A stretch of DNA of 64,000 bases from DASWIG01 sp965371445 (GCA_965371445.1 CBDUYN010000018.1:1-64000), one strand, 5' to 3'. Shown: positions 17,760 to 26,541, counted from the first letter of the stretch. Program-made: numbers and translations. Notes: generated by a model not told the origin, from the letters alone.

Positions 17760-19289
17760 ATGATACGGAAGCTACTGCTCACCGCGAGCGTGCTGGCGCT
17801 CCTCCTGGGGGCGCCGGCCTGGGCGCAGATCGCCGAAGAAGGTCCGGCCCTCGACCCTCTCGGCATGGACCAGAAAGAGCTTGAAGCCCGCCTGGCCAAG
17901 GACTACTCAAGCTACATCGACCTCCTCCGCACCATGGGCCTGGTGGTCTTCACCACCCCCTTCAACACCATGGACGGCCTGGGCGACGGGCCGTTCAACT
18001 CGCTGGAGCTCCCGAACACGGTGCCCGGCCACCGGCCGACGCTACAGGGCAACGGAGCCCACCTGCGGATCAACGGCCTCGACGCCCAGAGCTGCAACGA
18101 GTGCCACTCGCTGGTCAGCCACGCCACCGTTCCGCCGACCCTGGGGATCGGCGGTGCCGGCACCGTCGCCCAGAGCGCTTTCCCGAGAGGGACGCTCCTC
18201 GACATCGCCGACACCTTCGAGAACCGGATCAGCTACGTGCCGGGCCACAACCCCGACCTGCCCCTCGTCTTCGACGGGGTCGCCGATTACAACGGCCGTT
18301 TCATCAACGCGCCCTTCCTCTTCGGCGGCGGCGGTGTCGAGCTGATCGCCAAGGAGATGACCCAGAACCTCCAGGCGATCCTCTACGACGCGCGCCACGG
18401 CAAGCCGGGCGAAGTGTGGTCCCTCCTGACGCACGGCGTCGACTTCGGCTTCCTCGTCTCCCTCGGCCATCACCAGGTGGAGCTGCACCTCGACGGTATC
18501 GGCCTGGAGAACCCGGGAGTCTACTCGCCAGAGCCGGCGACTCCCGCGGAAGAGCATCTCGTGGTCCGTCCCTTCGGCCGCAAGGGCGAGGCGTTCTCGA
18601 TGCGCGACTTCGACCGCGGAGCCATGCAGTTCCACTTCGGCATGCAGCCGACCGAGGTCGTCGGCACGAACGTCGACGACGACCTCGACGGGGTCGTCGA
18701 CGAGGTCACGGACGCCGAGATGAGCGTGCTCCACATCTTCGACGTCACCAACCCGCCGCCCTTCATGGAACCCCTCGACCCGGACAGCCAGATCGGTTAC
18801 GACCTCTTCCGGTTCGAGGTCGGCTGCAGCGACTGCCACTACCCCGAGATCCGGAGCGAATACCAGGACCTGCCCCTGGCCCACCCCGAGGATCCGCTCG
18901 ACCCCTGGAACAAGAACGTCTACGTCCACATCCCCCTGACGCAATTCGGCTTCGCCCCGGATCCCTTCGGGACGGGTGTGATCGTGCCACTCTTCTCCGA
19001 CTTGAAGCGCCACGACATGGGGCCGGACCTGGCGGAGACGTGCGAGGGTTGCGACGTTCCCAACGAGGATTTCATCACCGCCCGGCTGTGGGGCATCGCC
19101 GATACGGCGCCCTACCTGCACGACGGACGCGCCACCACCCTGCGCGAGGCGATCGAGGCGCACGGCGGCGATGCCCAGGACGCACGGGACAAGTTCCTGG
19201 ACCTGTCGGCGATCGACCAGATCCGGCTGATCGAGTTCCTACGCCGGCTGCGGACGCCGCCGCATCCGAACGAGGACATTCTGCCGTAG
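17760..19289 (+). CDS. Exported di-haem oxidoreductase/cytochrome c peroxidase-like protein
   Basis: 509 residues from ATG 17760 (AAAGGA upstream; an in-frame TTG at 17727 is less likely). The Sec signal ends near AWAQ (residue 23). Two c-type haem motifs are present: CNECH (112-116) and CSDCH (356-360). A third, CEGCD (428-432), has lost its histidine. RHDM (417-420) could supply a methionine ligand. The segment LWGIADTAPYLHDGRATTLR and the following AHGG are typical of the di-haem oxidoreductase (DUF1111) and MauG/CcpA-like families. NVDDDLDGVVDE (304-315) looks like a calcium-binding loop. It acts in the periplasm, perhaps reducing peroxides or oxidising an organic substrate. The ankyrin gene follows after ten bases. 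Confidence 0.88.
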   Translation: MIRKLLLTASVLALLLGAPAWAQIAEEGPALDPLGMDQKELEARLAKDYSSYIDLLRTMGLVVFTTPFNTMDGLGDGPFNSLELPNTVPGHRPTLQGNGAHLRINGLDAQSCNECHSLVSHATVPPTLGIGGAGTVAQSAFPRGTLLDIADTFENRISYVPGHNPDLPLVFDGVADYNGRFINAPFLFGGGGVELIAKEMTQNLQAILYDARHGKPGEVWSLLTHGVDFGFLVSLGHHQVELHLDGIGLENPGVYSPEPATPAEEHLVVRPFGRKGEAFSMRDFDRGAMQFHFGMQPTEVVGTNVDDDLDGVVDEVTDAEMSVLHIFDVTNPPPFMEPLDPDSQIGYDLFRFEVGCSDCHYPEIRSEYQDLPLAHPEDPLDPWNKNVYVHIPLTQFGFAPDPFGTGVIVPLFSDLKRHDMGPDLAETCEGCDVPNEDFITARLWGIADTAPYLHDGRATTLREAIEAHGGDAQDARDKFLDLSAIDQIRLIEFLRRLRTPPHPNEDILP

Positions 19290-19292
19290 AAT
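19287..19292 (+). promoter_or_regulatory. TAGAAT -10-like element before the ankyrin gene
   Basis: TAGAAT overlaps the stop codon of the cytochrome gene and ends seven bases before ATG 19300, which has no Shine-Dalgarno sequence. It may give a separate leaderless transcript. Confidence 0.3.
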
Positions 19293-19299
19293 CGTCCGC

Positions 19300-20754
19300 A
19301 TGACGACGACCCCCGGCACACGCACGCTCGCCTGCCTCGTGTTTTGGTCCCTGTTGGGCACCGCGGGCCTGCCGGCGCCGGGGGCGCCTCAGGCCCCGGC
19401 CCCGGCGCCGCGGGAGCGATCCCGCGGCGAGCACGGCCGCACCGGCTTGATGCGGGCGGCCGGCGACGGCGCGACCAGCACCGTCCGGGAGCTCCTCGAC
19501 GCCAGCGCCGACGTCCACGCCCGGGACGACTCGGGTAACACCGCGCTCTTCTTCCTACCCCCCGAGGACGACCCGGCCGTCGTCGAGCTCTTGCTGGCGA
19601 GCGGTGCCCGCGTCGACGAGATCAACCGGGCCGGCTTCACGCCGCTCGTCGTCGCCGCCTTCCTGGGCCGGACCAAGATCGCCGCGGTCCTCATCGCCCG
19701 CGGCGCCGATGTCCACGCCGGCCCGGGCGGCGGCGGCCTGGCGCAGGCGGTGCTCCACCGCCACCTGGCGACCGCCGCCGTCCTGTTCGAGGCCGGAGCC
19801 CAGGTCGATCCCGAGGTCGACGACGGAGAAAGGCTCCTCCACCGCGTCGCCGCCAACGGCGACGCCGAGGCCGTGAAGTTTCTCCTCGGCCACGGCGCAC
19901 AGGTCGACGTCCGAAGGAGCGAGAGGACGTGCTGTCCCGGCGAGACGCCGCTTCTCGTGGCAGCGAAGGAGGGCCGTCGCGAGGTGGCTGAGGCGCTTCT
20001 CGACCACGGCGCCCGTGTCGGGACACGCAGCGAGGCAGGTATGACGGCGCTTCTCTTCGCGGCGCGCGGCGGTCATGCCGGCGTCGTCGAGCTGCTGCTC
20101 GTGCGGGGCGCCGGCGTCGACGGCCTGGGCGGCGAGGAGACGGCGTCGACGCCCCTCGTCTTTGCGGCGATGGAAGGCCACGTCGAGACGGTCCGGGTGC
20201 TCCTCGCGCACGGTGCGTCGATCGACGCCGGGAACCGTTCCCGGGTCACGGCGCTCCTGTTCGCCGCCTTCCGCGGCGACGTGGCGATCGCCGAGCTGCT
20301 GCTCGCGCGGGGCGCCGACGTCGACGCCGTGAACCGGGACGGCCATACACCTCTCCTCATCGCGGTGTTCCGGAAGCGTCCGGAGGTCGTGGCGCTGCTG
20401 CTGGCGAAGGGTGCCGACCCGGACGTCACCACCCGGCTCCCGGACTTCGGCCAGGTGACGCCGCTCATGCTGGCGGCCGGCCGCGACCAGCTCGAAACGC
20501 TGCGTTCTCTCCTCGCCCACGGCGCCGACGTCGACCTGCGGACCGACGTCTTGAAGCTCGGACGCGTCACGCCGCTCATGCTGGCCTCCTCGCGGGGCTT
20601 CGTGGAGGTCGTCGCGGCTCTCTTGGACGCGGGCGCCGACCCGGCCCGGGCCCAGGAAGACGGCAAGACGGCCCTCGCCTGGGCCCGCGAGAACGGTCAC
20701 CAGGAGGTCGTCGACTGGCTCGAGGGCGCCGGCTCTCCGGGTTCGTCGCCCTGA
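19300..20754 (+). CDS. Exported ankyrin-repeat protein
   Basis: 484 residues with a signal peptide (hydrophobic 9-27). About 13 ankyrin repeats fill the rest, with repeated TPLxxAA and VxxLLxxGADVD patterns. Repeats 2 and 4 are imperfect; repeat 6 has an extra CCPGE loop. Ankyrin stacks bind proteins. The gene follows the di-haem cytochrome gene by ten bases. A known parallel is Pseudomonas aeruginosa AnkB, a periplasmic ankyrin protein encoded next to catalase KatB and needed for full catalase activity; a chaperone or stabilising role for the cytochrome is therefore a reasonable inference. The last 58 bases overlap the convergent regulator gene. Confidence 0.9.
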   Translation: MTTTPGTRTLACLVFWSLLGTAGLPAPGAPQAPAPAPRERSRGEHGRTGLMRAAGDGATSTVRELLDASADVHARDDSGNTALFFLPPEDDPAVVELLLASGARVDEINRAGFTPLVVAAFLGRTKIAAVLIARGADVHAGPGGGGLAQAVLHRHLATAAVLFEAGAQVDPEVDDGERLLHRVAANGDAEAVKFLLGHGAQVDVRRSERTCCPGETPLLVAAKEGRREVAEALLDHGARVGTRSEAGMTALLFAARGGHAGVVELLLVRGAGVDGLGGEETASTPLVFAAMEGHVETVRVLLAHGASIDAGNRSRVTALLFAAFRGDVAIAELLLARGADVDAVNRDGHTPLLIAVFRKRPEVVALLLAKGADPDVTTRLPDFGQVTPLMLAAGRDQLETLRSLLAHGADVDLRTDVLKLGRVTPLMLASSRGFVEVVAALLDAGADPARAQEDGKTALAWARENGHQEVVDWLEGAGSPGSSP

Positions 20755-21455
20755 GCGTCGAGATCGGCGCCGAGCCCGGACGGCGTCACGAGGATCCGCC
20801 GCCCGCGGCGCTCGATCAGACCCTGGCGTTCGAGGTCTCCCAGGAGCTTCGAGACCCACTGCCGGGAGCAGCCGAGGCTGTCGGCCAGGTCCTGTCCCTT
20901 GAAATGCCGGTGAAGCTCGACCCCTTCGCCGGTCACCTCGCCGCAAGCCTCCCCCAGCGTCCGGAGCTGTCTGAGCAGCTGGACCGCGAGCGTGGGCCGG
21001 GACACCACGTCGCACAGGCTCAGCTGGAGGTGCTCGAATTCCTGGCTGAGCCAGATCAGAAGCTCCACCGTCACCTGGGGATTGTCGAGCAAGAAGGGGA
21101 CGAACTCGCGGCGCGGTGCGTATTCGAGGATGCAGTCCTCCACCGCCTCGGCGGTCAGTTGGTAGGGGGTGCCGGCGGTCACCTCCGCCAGGCCGAGGAT
21201 TCCGGCGACCGGGACGATCCGCACCGCCACGCTCCGTCCGCCGGGCGCCAGGCGGAGCAACCTGACGGCTCCTGAGCGCACGTTGAAGACTCCGTGCGCG
21301 TCGTCGCCCTGGTAGACGACCGTGGAGCCGGCGGGATACCTCCGGACCTCGACGATGCCGCGAAACTGTCGGCGTAGCTCGTCGGGCAGCTTGCCGAAGA
21401 CGCACTTGCCCACGGCGACACAGCGGGCGCAGCGGTTGGTTCTCTCAGGGTTCAC
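20697..21455 (-). CDS. CRP/FNR-family regulator with FNR-like cysteine cluster
   Basis: 252 residues. The N-terminus reads CARCVAVGKC (Cys9, 12, 18), the same C-x2-C-x5-C spacing as E. coli FNR Cys20/23/29. A fourth cysteine, Cys108 in AVEDCILEYAP, falls where FNR has Cys122. The cyclic-nucleotide-binding-like beta roll covers 35-115, then a long dimer helix, then the HTH GQDLADSLGCSRQWVSKLLG. The recognition helix keeps the CRP Arg180 equivalent (Arg198) but has Gln199 and Lys203 at the Glu181 and Arg185 positions. It is predicted to be an oxygen- or NO-sensing [4Fe-4S] activator. It is convergent with the cytochrome-ankyrin pair and may control it. A C-terminal Pro/Ser tail is extra. Confidence 0.88.
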   Translation of the reverse strand: MNPERTNRCARCVAVGKCVFGKLPDELRRQFRGIVEVRRYPAGSTVVYQGDDAHGVFNVRSGAVRLLRLAPGGRSVAVRIVPVAGILGLAEVTAGTPYQLTAEAVEDCILEYAPRREFVPFLLDNPQVTVELLIWLSQEFEHLQLSLCDVVSRPTLAVQLLRQLRTLGEACGEVTGEGVELHRHFKGQDLADSLGCSRQWVSKLLGDLERQGLIERRGRRILVTPSGLGADLDAQGDEPGEPAPSSQSTTSW

Positions 21456-21634
21456 GATCGAAGTCCTCCCAGCATCAGAAGACCGGGAGCGCGAAGACGC
21501 GCTTGCCTCCCTCCATCCTCGCCAAGTCCGGCGGTGGAATCAACACTTGACCGAGGAAAAGAACGTATAGCCGGTGATACGATTTCGGGCGCCGATCCGA
21601 GGGGCAATAGAGCTTGGAGGGTCGATCGCCAGAA

Positions 21635-22831
21635 ATGGACGCCAGCGAAGGACAGTCAGCCACCCCACCGGACGCCCCGGTCGAAGTCTCGGTCGTCATG
21701 CCCTGCCTGAACGAGGCCGACACCCTGGCGAGCTGTATCCGGACAGCCCAGCGGGCCTTCGAGCTTCACGACCTCAAGGGCGAGGTCGTCGTCGCCGACA
21801 ACGGCTCGACCGACGGTTCTCAGGAGATCGCCGCGGAGCACGGCGCCCGCCTCGTCGACGTGCCCGACCGGGGCTACGGGGCGGCGCTCATGGGCGGCAT
21901 CGCGGCGGCCCGCGGCGAATTCGTCGTCATGGGCGACGCCGACGAGAGCTACGATTTCTCGGAGGTCCCGGCCATGGTGGCGAAGCTTCGCCAGGGCTAC
22001 GAGCTGGTACAGGGTTGCCGGTTGCCCTCGGGCGGCGGCACGGTGAAGCCCGGAGCGATGCCTTTTCTCCACCGTTTCTGGGGCAATCCGATGTTCTCGC
22101 GCCTCGCCCGCTGGTGGTTCGAGGCGCCGATCCACGACGTCTACTGCGGACTGCGCGGCTTCACCAAAACGCTCTACGAGCGGCTCGACCCACGCTGCAC
22201 CGGGATGGAGTTCGCCGTCGAGATGATCATCAAGGCAAGCCTTACCAAGGCGCGTATCGCCGAGGTCCCGATCACCCTCCACCCGGACGGCCGCAAGGCC
22301 CACGCCCCCCATCTGAAAACCTTTCGCGACGGCTGGCGGACCCTGCGCTTTTTCCTGATCTCGACCCCGCGGTGGCTTTTCATGGTGCCGGGGCTCGTCC
22401 TGGTGGCCCTGGGCCTCGCGGGATACGCCGTCGCCCTGCCGGGCCTGACACTCTGGGGCCTCGCCTTCGACGCCCATACCCTGCTTTTTGCCAGCCTCGC
22501 CCTGATCTGTGGCTTTCAGGCGATCGTCTTCTCCATCCTGGCGAAGACCTTCGCCGTCGTGGAGGGCCTGTTGCCGGAGGATCCAATCCTCAACCGTTTC
22601 TTCGGCATCGTCGACCTCGAAAAGGGCATCGCCGTCGCCGCGGCGGCGATGCTCGGCGGCCTGACGCTGCTCGGCCTCGCCGTCGACGCCTGGCGAGTGG
22701 CGGGTTTCGGCCCGCTCGACTACGCGCGGACGATGCGTCTCGTCATCCCGGGCGCGACGCTGACCGCGCTCGGGTTCCAGACCCTCCTGTCGAGCTTTTT
22801 CGTCAGCCTGCTCGGAATGCGCCGGCGATGA
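21635..22831 (+). CDS. GT2 family glycosyltransferase with C-terminal membrane domain
   Basis: 398 residues from ATG 21635 (GGAGG 14 bases upstream; TTG 21614 is an alternative). It has a GT-A domain of the dolichol/polyprenyl-phosphate mannose synthase type: VSVVMPCLNEADTLASCI, VVADNGSTDGS, the DxD-like motif MGDADESYDFSE, and DVYCGLRGFTK with GMEFAVEMI downstream. Four transmembrane helices follow at the C-terminus. The likely reaction is transfer of a nucleotide sugar to a polyprenyl phosphate or membrane lipid on the cytoplasmic side. It overlaps the methyltransferase gene by four bases (ATGA), so the two products probably work in one pathway. Confidence 0.88.
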   Translation: MDASEGQSATPPDAPVEVSVVMPCLNEADTLASCIRTAQRAFELHDLKGEVVVADNGSTDGSQEIAAEHGARLVDVPDRGYGAALMGGIAAARGEFVVMGDADESYDFSEVPAMVAKLRQGYELVQGCRLPSGGGTVKPGAMPFLHRFWGNPMFSRLARWWFEAPIHDVYCGLRGFTKTLYERLDPRCTGMEFAVEMIIKASLTKARIAEVPITLHPDGRKAHAPHLKTFRDGWRTLRFFLISTPRWLFMVPGLVLVALGLAGYAVALPGLTLWGLAFDAHTLLFASLALICGFQAIVFSILAKTFAVVEGLLPEDPILNRFFGIVDLEKGIAVAAAAMLGGLTLLGLAVDAWRVAGFGPLDYARTMRLVIPGATLTALGFQTLLSSFFVSLLGMRRR

Positions 22832-24132
22832 GCGGAGAGACCGGCCTCGGAGCGCTCGAGCGTCTCCACGGCGGCTACGTCCAGCGGCGGCGCCTGCGCC
22901 GGCTGAGCCGCTACCTGGCGCGGGTGATCCCCCACGGCGCGAGTGTGCTCGACGTCGGCTGCGGCGACGGCGCGCTGACCCGCGCCGTCGGCGACGAACG
23001 CGGCGACCTTTCGATCCGCGGAATCGACGTCCTCGTCCGGCCGGGCAGCCACATCCCGGTGATCCCCTTCGACGGCTCCTCGATCCCCTTCGCCGACGCG
23101 TCGTTCGACGTCGTGATGCTCGTCGACGTCTTGCACCATACCGACGATCCGACGGCGCTCTTGCGCGAGGCTTGGCGCGTCGCGCGCCGGGCGCTCGTGA
23201 TCAAGGACCACCTGCTGCAAGGTTCTCTCGCCGGAGCGACGTTGCGCTTCATGGACTGGGTAGGAAACGCCCGCTACGGGGTGGCGTTGCCCTACGACTA
23301 CTGGCCTCCCGAGAAGTGGCGCGAGGCCTTTGCCGAGCTCCGGCTCACGGGCGACTGGCTGTGCTCCCTCGGCCTCTATCCATGGCCGGCCAGCTGGGTC
23401 TTCGACCGGTCGTTGCACTTCGTGGCGTGCCTGGAGCCGGCGTCCGCCGCGGCGGGCGAGACCAGCTGCGACCCGGCCTGGGAGGAGGCCTACGCCCGCT
23501 TCGAGACGCCGGAGGAAGAGATCCGCAAGTTCACCCAGCGCCTCAAGGCCCTGGGCTGCGCCGACTGGCCCCGCGACGCCGAGGTCGTCGAGCTCTTTTG
23601 CGGCCGGGGCTCGAGCCTGCACGCGCTGACGCGTCTCGGCTTCCACCGCGTGGAGGGGGTGGACCTTTCGCCGTCGCTCGCCCGGCAGTACCAGGGCCCG
23701 GCCACGATCCACGTCGCCGACTGCCGCCGGCTGCCTTTCGAGGACGGCTCGAAAGACGTCGTCGTCGTCCAGGGCGGGTTGCACCACCTGGAGGAGCTTC
23801 CCACCGACCTCCGCCGAACGCTCGCCGAGGTCCACCGCGTGCTGCGCGACGGCGGCCTCTTTCTGGTGGTCGAGCCGTGGTCGACCCCGTTTCTCCGCTT
23901 CGTCCACCTCCTCTGCCGTAGCCGTCTGCTCCGCGGGCTCTACCCGAAGCTCGACGCCCTGGCGACGATGATCGACCTCGAGGCCCGGACGTATTCCGCC
24001 TGGCTCGCCGAGCCGCAGGCCGTCCTGGCGGAGGTCGAGCGCTTCTTCGAGGTCGACGAGCGTTCGATCGGCTGGGGCAAGCTCCGGCTTCGCGGCCGGC
24101 GGCGCTCCGTGCCCTTGGGCTCCGGCGGCTGA
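22828..24132 (+). CDS. Tandem two-domain SAM-dependent methyltransferase
   Basis: 434 residues, translationally coupled (ATGA) to the glycosyltransferase. Two class I methyltransferase domains are fused. The first (about 36-200) has SAM motif VLDVGCGDGALTRAVG and VLHHTDDPTALLREAWRV. The second (about 250-420) has VVELFCGRGSSLHALTRLG and GGLHHLEELPTDLRRTLAEV. Both belong to the Methyltransf_11-like group, but they are not close copies of each other. The second domain's motif I is ELFCGRG instead of DxGxGxG. No substrate is evident; a lipid-linked sugar or polyketide-like product made with the upstream glycosyltransferase is possible. Confidence 0.85.
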   Translation: MSGETGLGALERLHGGYVQRRRLRRLSRYLARVIPHGASVLDVGCGDGALTRAVGDERGDLSIRGIDVLVRPGSHIPVIPFDGSSIPFADASFDVVMLVDVLHHTDDPTALLREAWRVARRALVIKDHLLQGSLAGATLRFMDWVGNARYGVALPYDYWPPEKWREAFAELRLTGDWLCSLGLYPWPASWVFDRSLHFVACLEPASAAAGETSCDPAWEEAYARFETPEEEIRKFTQRLKALGCADWPRDAEVVELFCGRGSSLHALTRLGFHRVEGVDLSPSLARQYQGPATIHVADCRRLPFEDGSKDVVVVQGGLHHLEELPTDLRRTLAEVHRVLRDGGLFLVVEPWSTPFLRFVHLLCRSRLLRGLYPKLDALATMIDLEARTYSAWLAEPQAVLAEVERFFEVDERSIGWGKLRLRGRRRSVPLGSGG

Positions 24133-24179
24133 GGCCTCCGCGCCGGCCGGCCGATCTCCCGAAAATTGCCGCACTGCGG

Positions 24180-24209
24180 CTGACGCACCTCGGCATTCTC
24201 GGTTATGAT
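24180..24209 (+). promoter_or_regulatory. Candidate promoter of the beta-oxidation gene
   Basis: CTGACG (24180-24185) and TATGAT (24204-24209) are separated by 18 bases, 47 bases before ATG 24256. The -10 is good and the -35 is weak. Confidence 0.4.
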
Positions 24210-24255
24210 GGAGGGGTAGCCAACGCAAGGAGTCCACAGTCAAGGAGCCCCACCC

Positions 24256-26433
24256 ATGAGCAAATCCACTGCCCGCAAGAGTGCAGATCAAGCCGCCGCC
24301 AAGGAGCCGGCGCGGCTGGTGATCGAGGACGACGTCGCCTGGATCCACCTCGACGACCCCACGAAAAGCGTCAACACGCTCTCCAGCCGCTACACGGCCT
24401 GGTTCGAAGCGACGCTCGAGACAATCGCGGAGGAGCCCTTGAAGGGTCTCGTCCTGATTTCCGACAAGCCGGGCTACTTCATCGTCGGCGCCGACATCGA
24501 AGAGCTTGAGGGTTTCACCGATCCGCGCGACGTGCTCGACGTCATCCGCCGCGGGCACCGGTTCACCCGCAAGCTCGCCGACTCTCCCTTCCCGGTGGTA
24601 GCGGCGATCGACGGGACGTGCCTGGGCGGCGGGCTGGAGCTCGTGCTCTGCTGCGACGCCCGGGTCGCGACCGACGCCAAGCACACCCAACTCGGCGTCC
24701 CCGAGGTGCTCCTCGGCCTCTTCCCGGGGCTCGGGGGCACCCAGCGCCTGCCGCGGTTGATCGGCGTCGCCGACGCCCTGCCGATGATCCTGACCGGCAA
24801 GTCGGTCGCTGCCAAGAAGGCGAAGCGCCTGGGGTTGGTGGACTCGGTCTGCCATCCGACGGTGCTGCGCGAGGCAGCCCTCAAAGCCGTCGCCTGGGGC
24901 AAGCCCGGCACCGAGGGCTACAGTGGTCCCCGGGGCCATTCGAAGCGCGCCCTGGGCAAGGCCGCGGCCGACTTTCTGGCCCGCACCCCCGGTGCCAAGA
25001 AAATCGTCTTCGACAAGGCCCGCGACGGGGTGATGAAGAAAACCGGCGGCCACTATCCGGCGCCGCTCAAGGCCATCGACGTCGTCCAGGAGGGCCTGAT
25101 CCTGCCGCTGGAGGAGGCCCTGGAGCTGGAGGCCGAGGCCTTCTCGGAGCTCGTGACCTCGCCGACGGCAAAGAGCCTGATCTCGATCTTTTTTGCCAAG
25201 AACGCCGTCGAAGGACACGCCAAAAAGCTCGCGGCCAAGGCGCGGCCCGTCGAGCGGATCGGCGTCCTGGGCGCCGGTTTCATGGGCGCCGGCGTGGCCC
25301 AGGTCCTGGCCCACAAGGGCTACGAGGTCCTCTTGAAGGACCGCGACCACGAGTCCCTGGGACGGGGCCTCAAGCAGTGCAACGATCTGTTCGCTGGCCT
25401 CGTGAAGCGCCGCAAGTACCGTCCGGTGGAGCTGAAAGAGGCGATGAGCCGCATCACGCCCACCATCGACTACCAGGGCTTCGGCCACCTGCCGATCGTC
25501 ATTGAGGCCGTCTTCGAGGACGTCGACGTCAAGCAGCAGGTGATCCGGCAGACCGAGGAGGCGGCAAGCGAGGAGCTGATCTTCGCGTCGAACACCTCGA
25601 CGATCCCCATCGGCCGGCTCGCCGAGGCCTCGAAGCGTCCCGAGAACGTCATCGGGATGCATTTTTTCAGCCCGGTCCACAAGATGCCGCTCCTGGAGAT
25701 CATCCGTCACGAGTTGACCTCCGAGGAGGCGCTCGCGACCACCGTCGAGGTGGGACGCAAGATGGGCAAGACGATCATCGTCGTCAACGACGGTCCCGGT
25801 TTTTTCACCAGCCGCGTGCTCGGTCCCTTTGTCAACGAGGCCCTGTGGTGCCTCTCCCAGGGCGCTCGCATCGACGAGATCGACCGGGTGATGACGAAGT
25901 GGGGCTGGCCGGTAGGTCCGCTGGCGCTCCTCGACGAGGTGGGGATCGACATCGCCCACCACGCCGGCAAGGTGATGGGGGAGTACGCGGGCGAGAGGGT
26001 CGAGGCTTCGCCGATTTTCGACCGCATGATCGAAGAGGGACGAATCGGACGCAAAGCAATGCGGGGCTTCTACAAATACCGTACGAAGCCGAAGCGCGTC
26101 GACCGTTCGGTTTACGAGCTCCTGGGCTGGGAAAGAAACCCGATCGATCACGAAGAGATCGCCGAACGCTGCTGGATGCAGATGTTGAACGAAGTCGCCC
26201 TCTGCATCGAGGACGGGATCATCGAAAACCCGAAGGACGTCGACATCGGCGTCATCTTCGGTTTCGGCTTTCCGCCGTTCCGCGGCGGCATCCTGCGCGA
26301 GGCGGACCGCGTCGGCGTCGATTACGTCGTGGGGCGGCTTTCGACCTACGCCGAGCAGTACGGCAAGCGTCTGGCGCCGGCGCAGCTGTTGCAGGACATG
26401 GCGGCGAAGGGGAAGCGGTTCCACAAGGATTGA
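24256..26433 (+). CDS. fadJ: Bifunctional enoyl-CoA hydratase/3-hydroxyacyl-CoA dehydrogenase
   Basis: 725 residues from ATG 24256 with AAGGAG upstream. Residues 20-205 are a crotonase domain: oxyanion strand YFIVGADIEELEGF and the two catalytic glutamate regions GGGLELVLCCDAR and LGVPEVLLGLFPGLGGTQR. The NAD-binding Rossmann motif IGVLGAGFMGAGVAQVLA starts near 335, the catalytic His lies in IGMHFFSPVHKMPLLEI, and two C-terminal 3-hydroxyacyl-CoA dehydrogenase domains follow (PGFFTSRVLGPFVNEALW). This is the alpha subunit of the fatty acid oxidation complex. The length matches FadJ (714) and FadB (729). No thiolase gene lies next to it, so its partner must be encoded elsewhere. Confidence 0.92.
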   Translation: MSKSTARKSADQAAAKEPARLVIEDDVAWIHLDDPTKSVNTLSSRYTAWFEATLETIAEEPLKGLVLISDKPGYFIVGADIEELEGFTDPRDVLDVIRRGHRFTRKLADSPFPVVAAIDGTCLGGGLELVLCCDARVATDAKHTQLGVPEVLLGLFPGLGGTQRLPRLIGVADALPMILTGKSVAAKKAKRLGLVDSVCHPTVLREAALKAVAWGKPGTEGYSGPRGHSKRALGKAAADFLARTPGAKKIVFDKARDGVMKKTGGHYPAPLKAIDVVQEGLILPLEEALELEAEAFSELVTSPTAKSLISIFFAKNAVEGHAKKLAAKARPVERIGVLGAGFMGAGVAQVLAHKGYEVLLKDRDHESLGRGLKQCNDLFAGLVKRRKYRPVELKEAMSRITPTIDYQGFGHLPIVIEAVFEDVDVKQQVIRQTEEAASEELIFASNTSTIPIGRLAEASKRPENVIGMHFFSPVHKMPLLEIIRHELTSEEALATTVEVGRKMGKTIIVVNDGPGFFTSRVLGPFVNEALWCLSQGARIDEIDRVMTKWGWPVGPLALLDEVGIDIAHHAGKVMGEYAGERVEASPIFDRMIEEGRIGRKAMRGFYKYRTKPKRVDRSVYELLGWERNPIDHEEIAERCWMQMLNEVALCIEDGIIENPKDVDIGVIFGFGFPPFRGGILREADRVGVDYVVGRLSTYAEQYGKRLAPAQLLQDMAAKGKRFHKD

Positions 26434-26454
26434 GGTGCGTTTTCAGGCCACCGA

Positions 26455-26475
26455 GGGCGAATACAAGATTCGCCC
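26455..26475. repeat. REP-like hairpin, first arm pair
   Basis: GGGCGAAT-ACAAG-ATTCGCCC is a perfect 8-bp stem with a five-base loop, 22 bases after the fadJ stop. It is followed by CCTAC, as in a REP-like family commonly seen in other genomes. Confidence 0.6.
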
Positions 26476-26511
26476 CTACAGCGACCGGCTGGTGGTATCG
26501 GGTCCTTGTAA

Positions 26512-26532
26512 GGGCGATCCTTGTGATCGCCC
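26512..26532. repeat. REP-like hairpin, second arm pair
   Basis: GGGCGATC-CTTGT-GATCGCCC is a second perfect 8-bp stem, with the loop the complement of the first. The pair lies between two converging transcription units and could stop both. Confidence 0.6.
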
Positions 26533-26541
26533 ACCGGCTTT

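Noticed and set aside
19555..21405. A long minus-strand frame across the ankyrin gene and the regulator
   Set aside because: Repetitive Ala/Glu/Gln text is the antisense of ankyrin repeats, and the last part is an off-frame reading of the true regulator gene.
22720..26424. A 3.7-kb open frame on the minus strand, opposite the methyltransferase and fadJ genes
   Set aside because: It has no recognisable domain, is rich in Arg/Asp/Gly/His as expected for antisense of GC-rich genes, and fadJ on the other strand is unmistakable.
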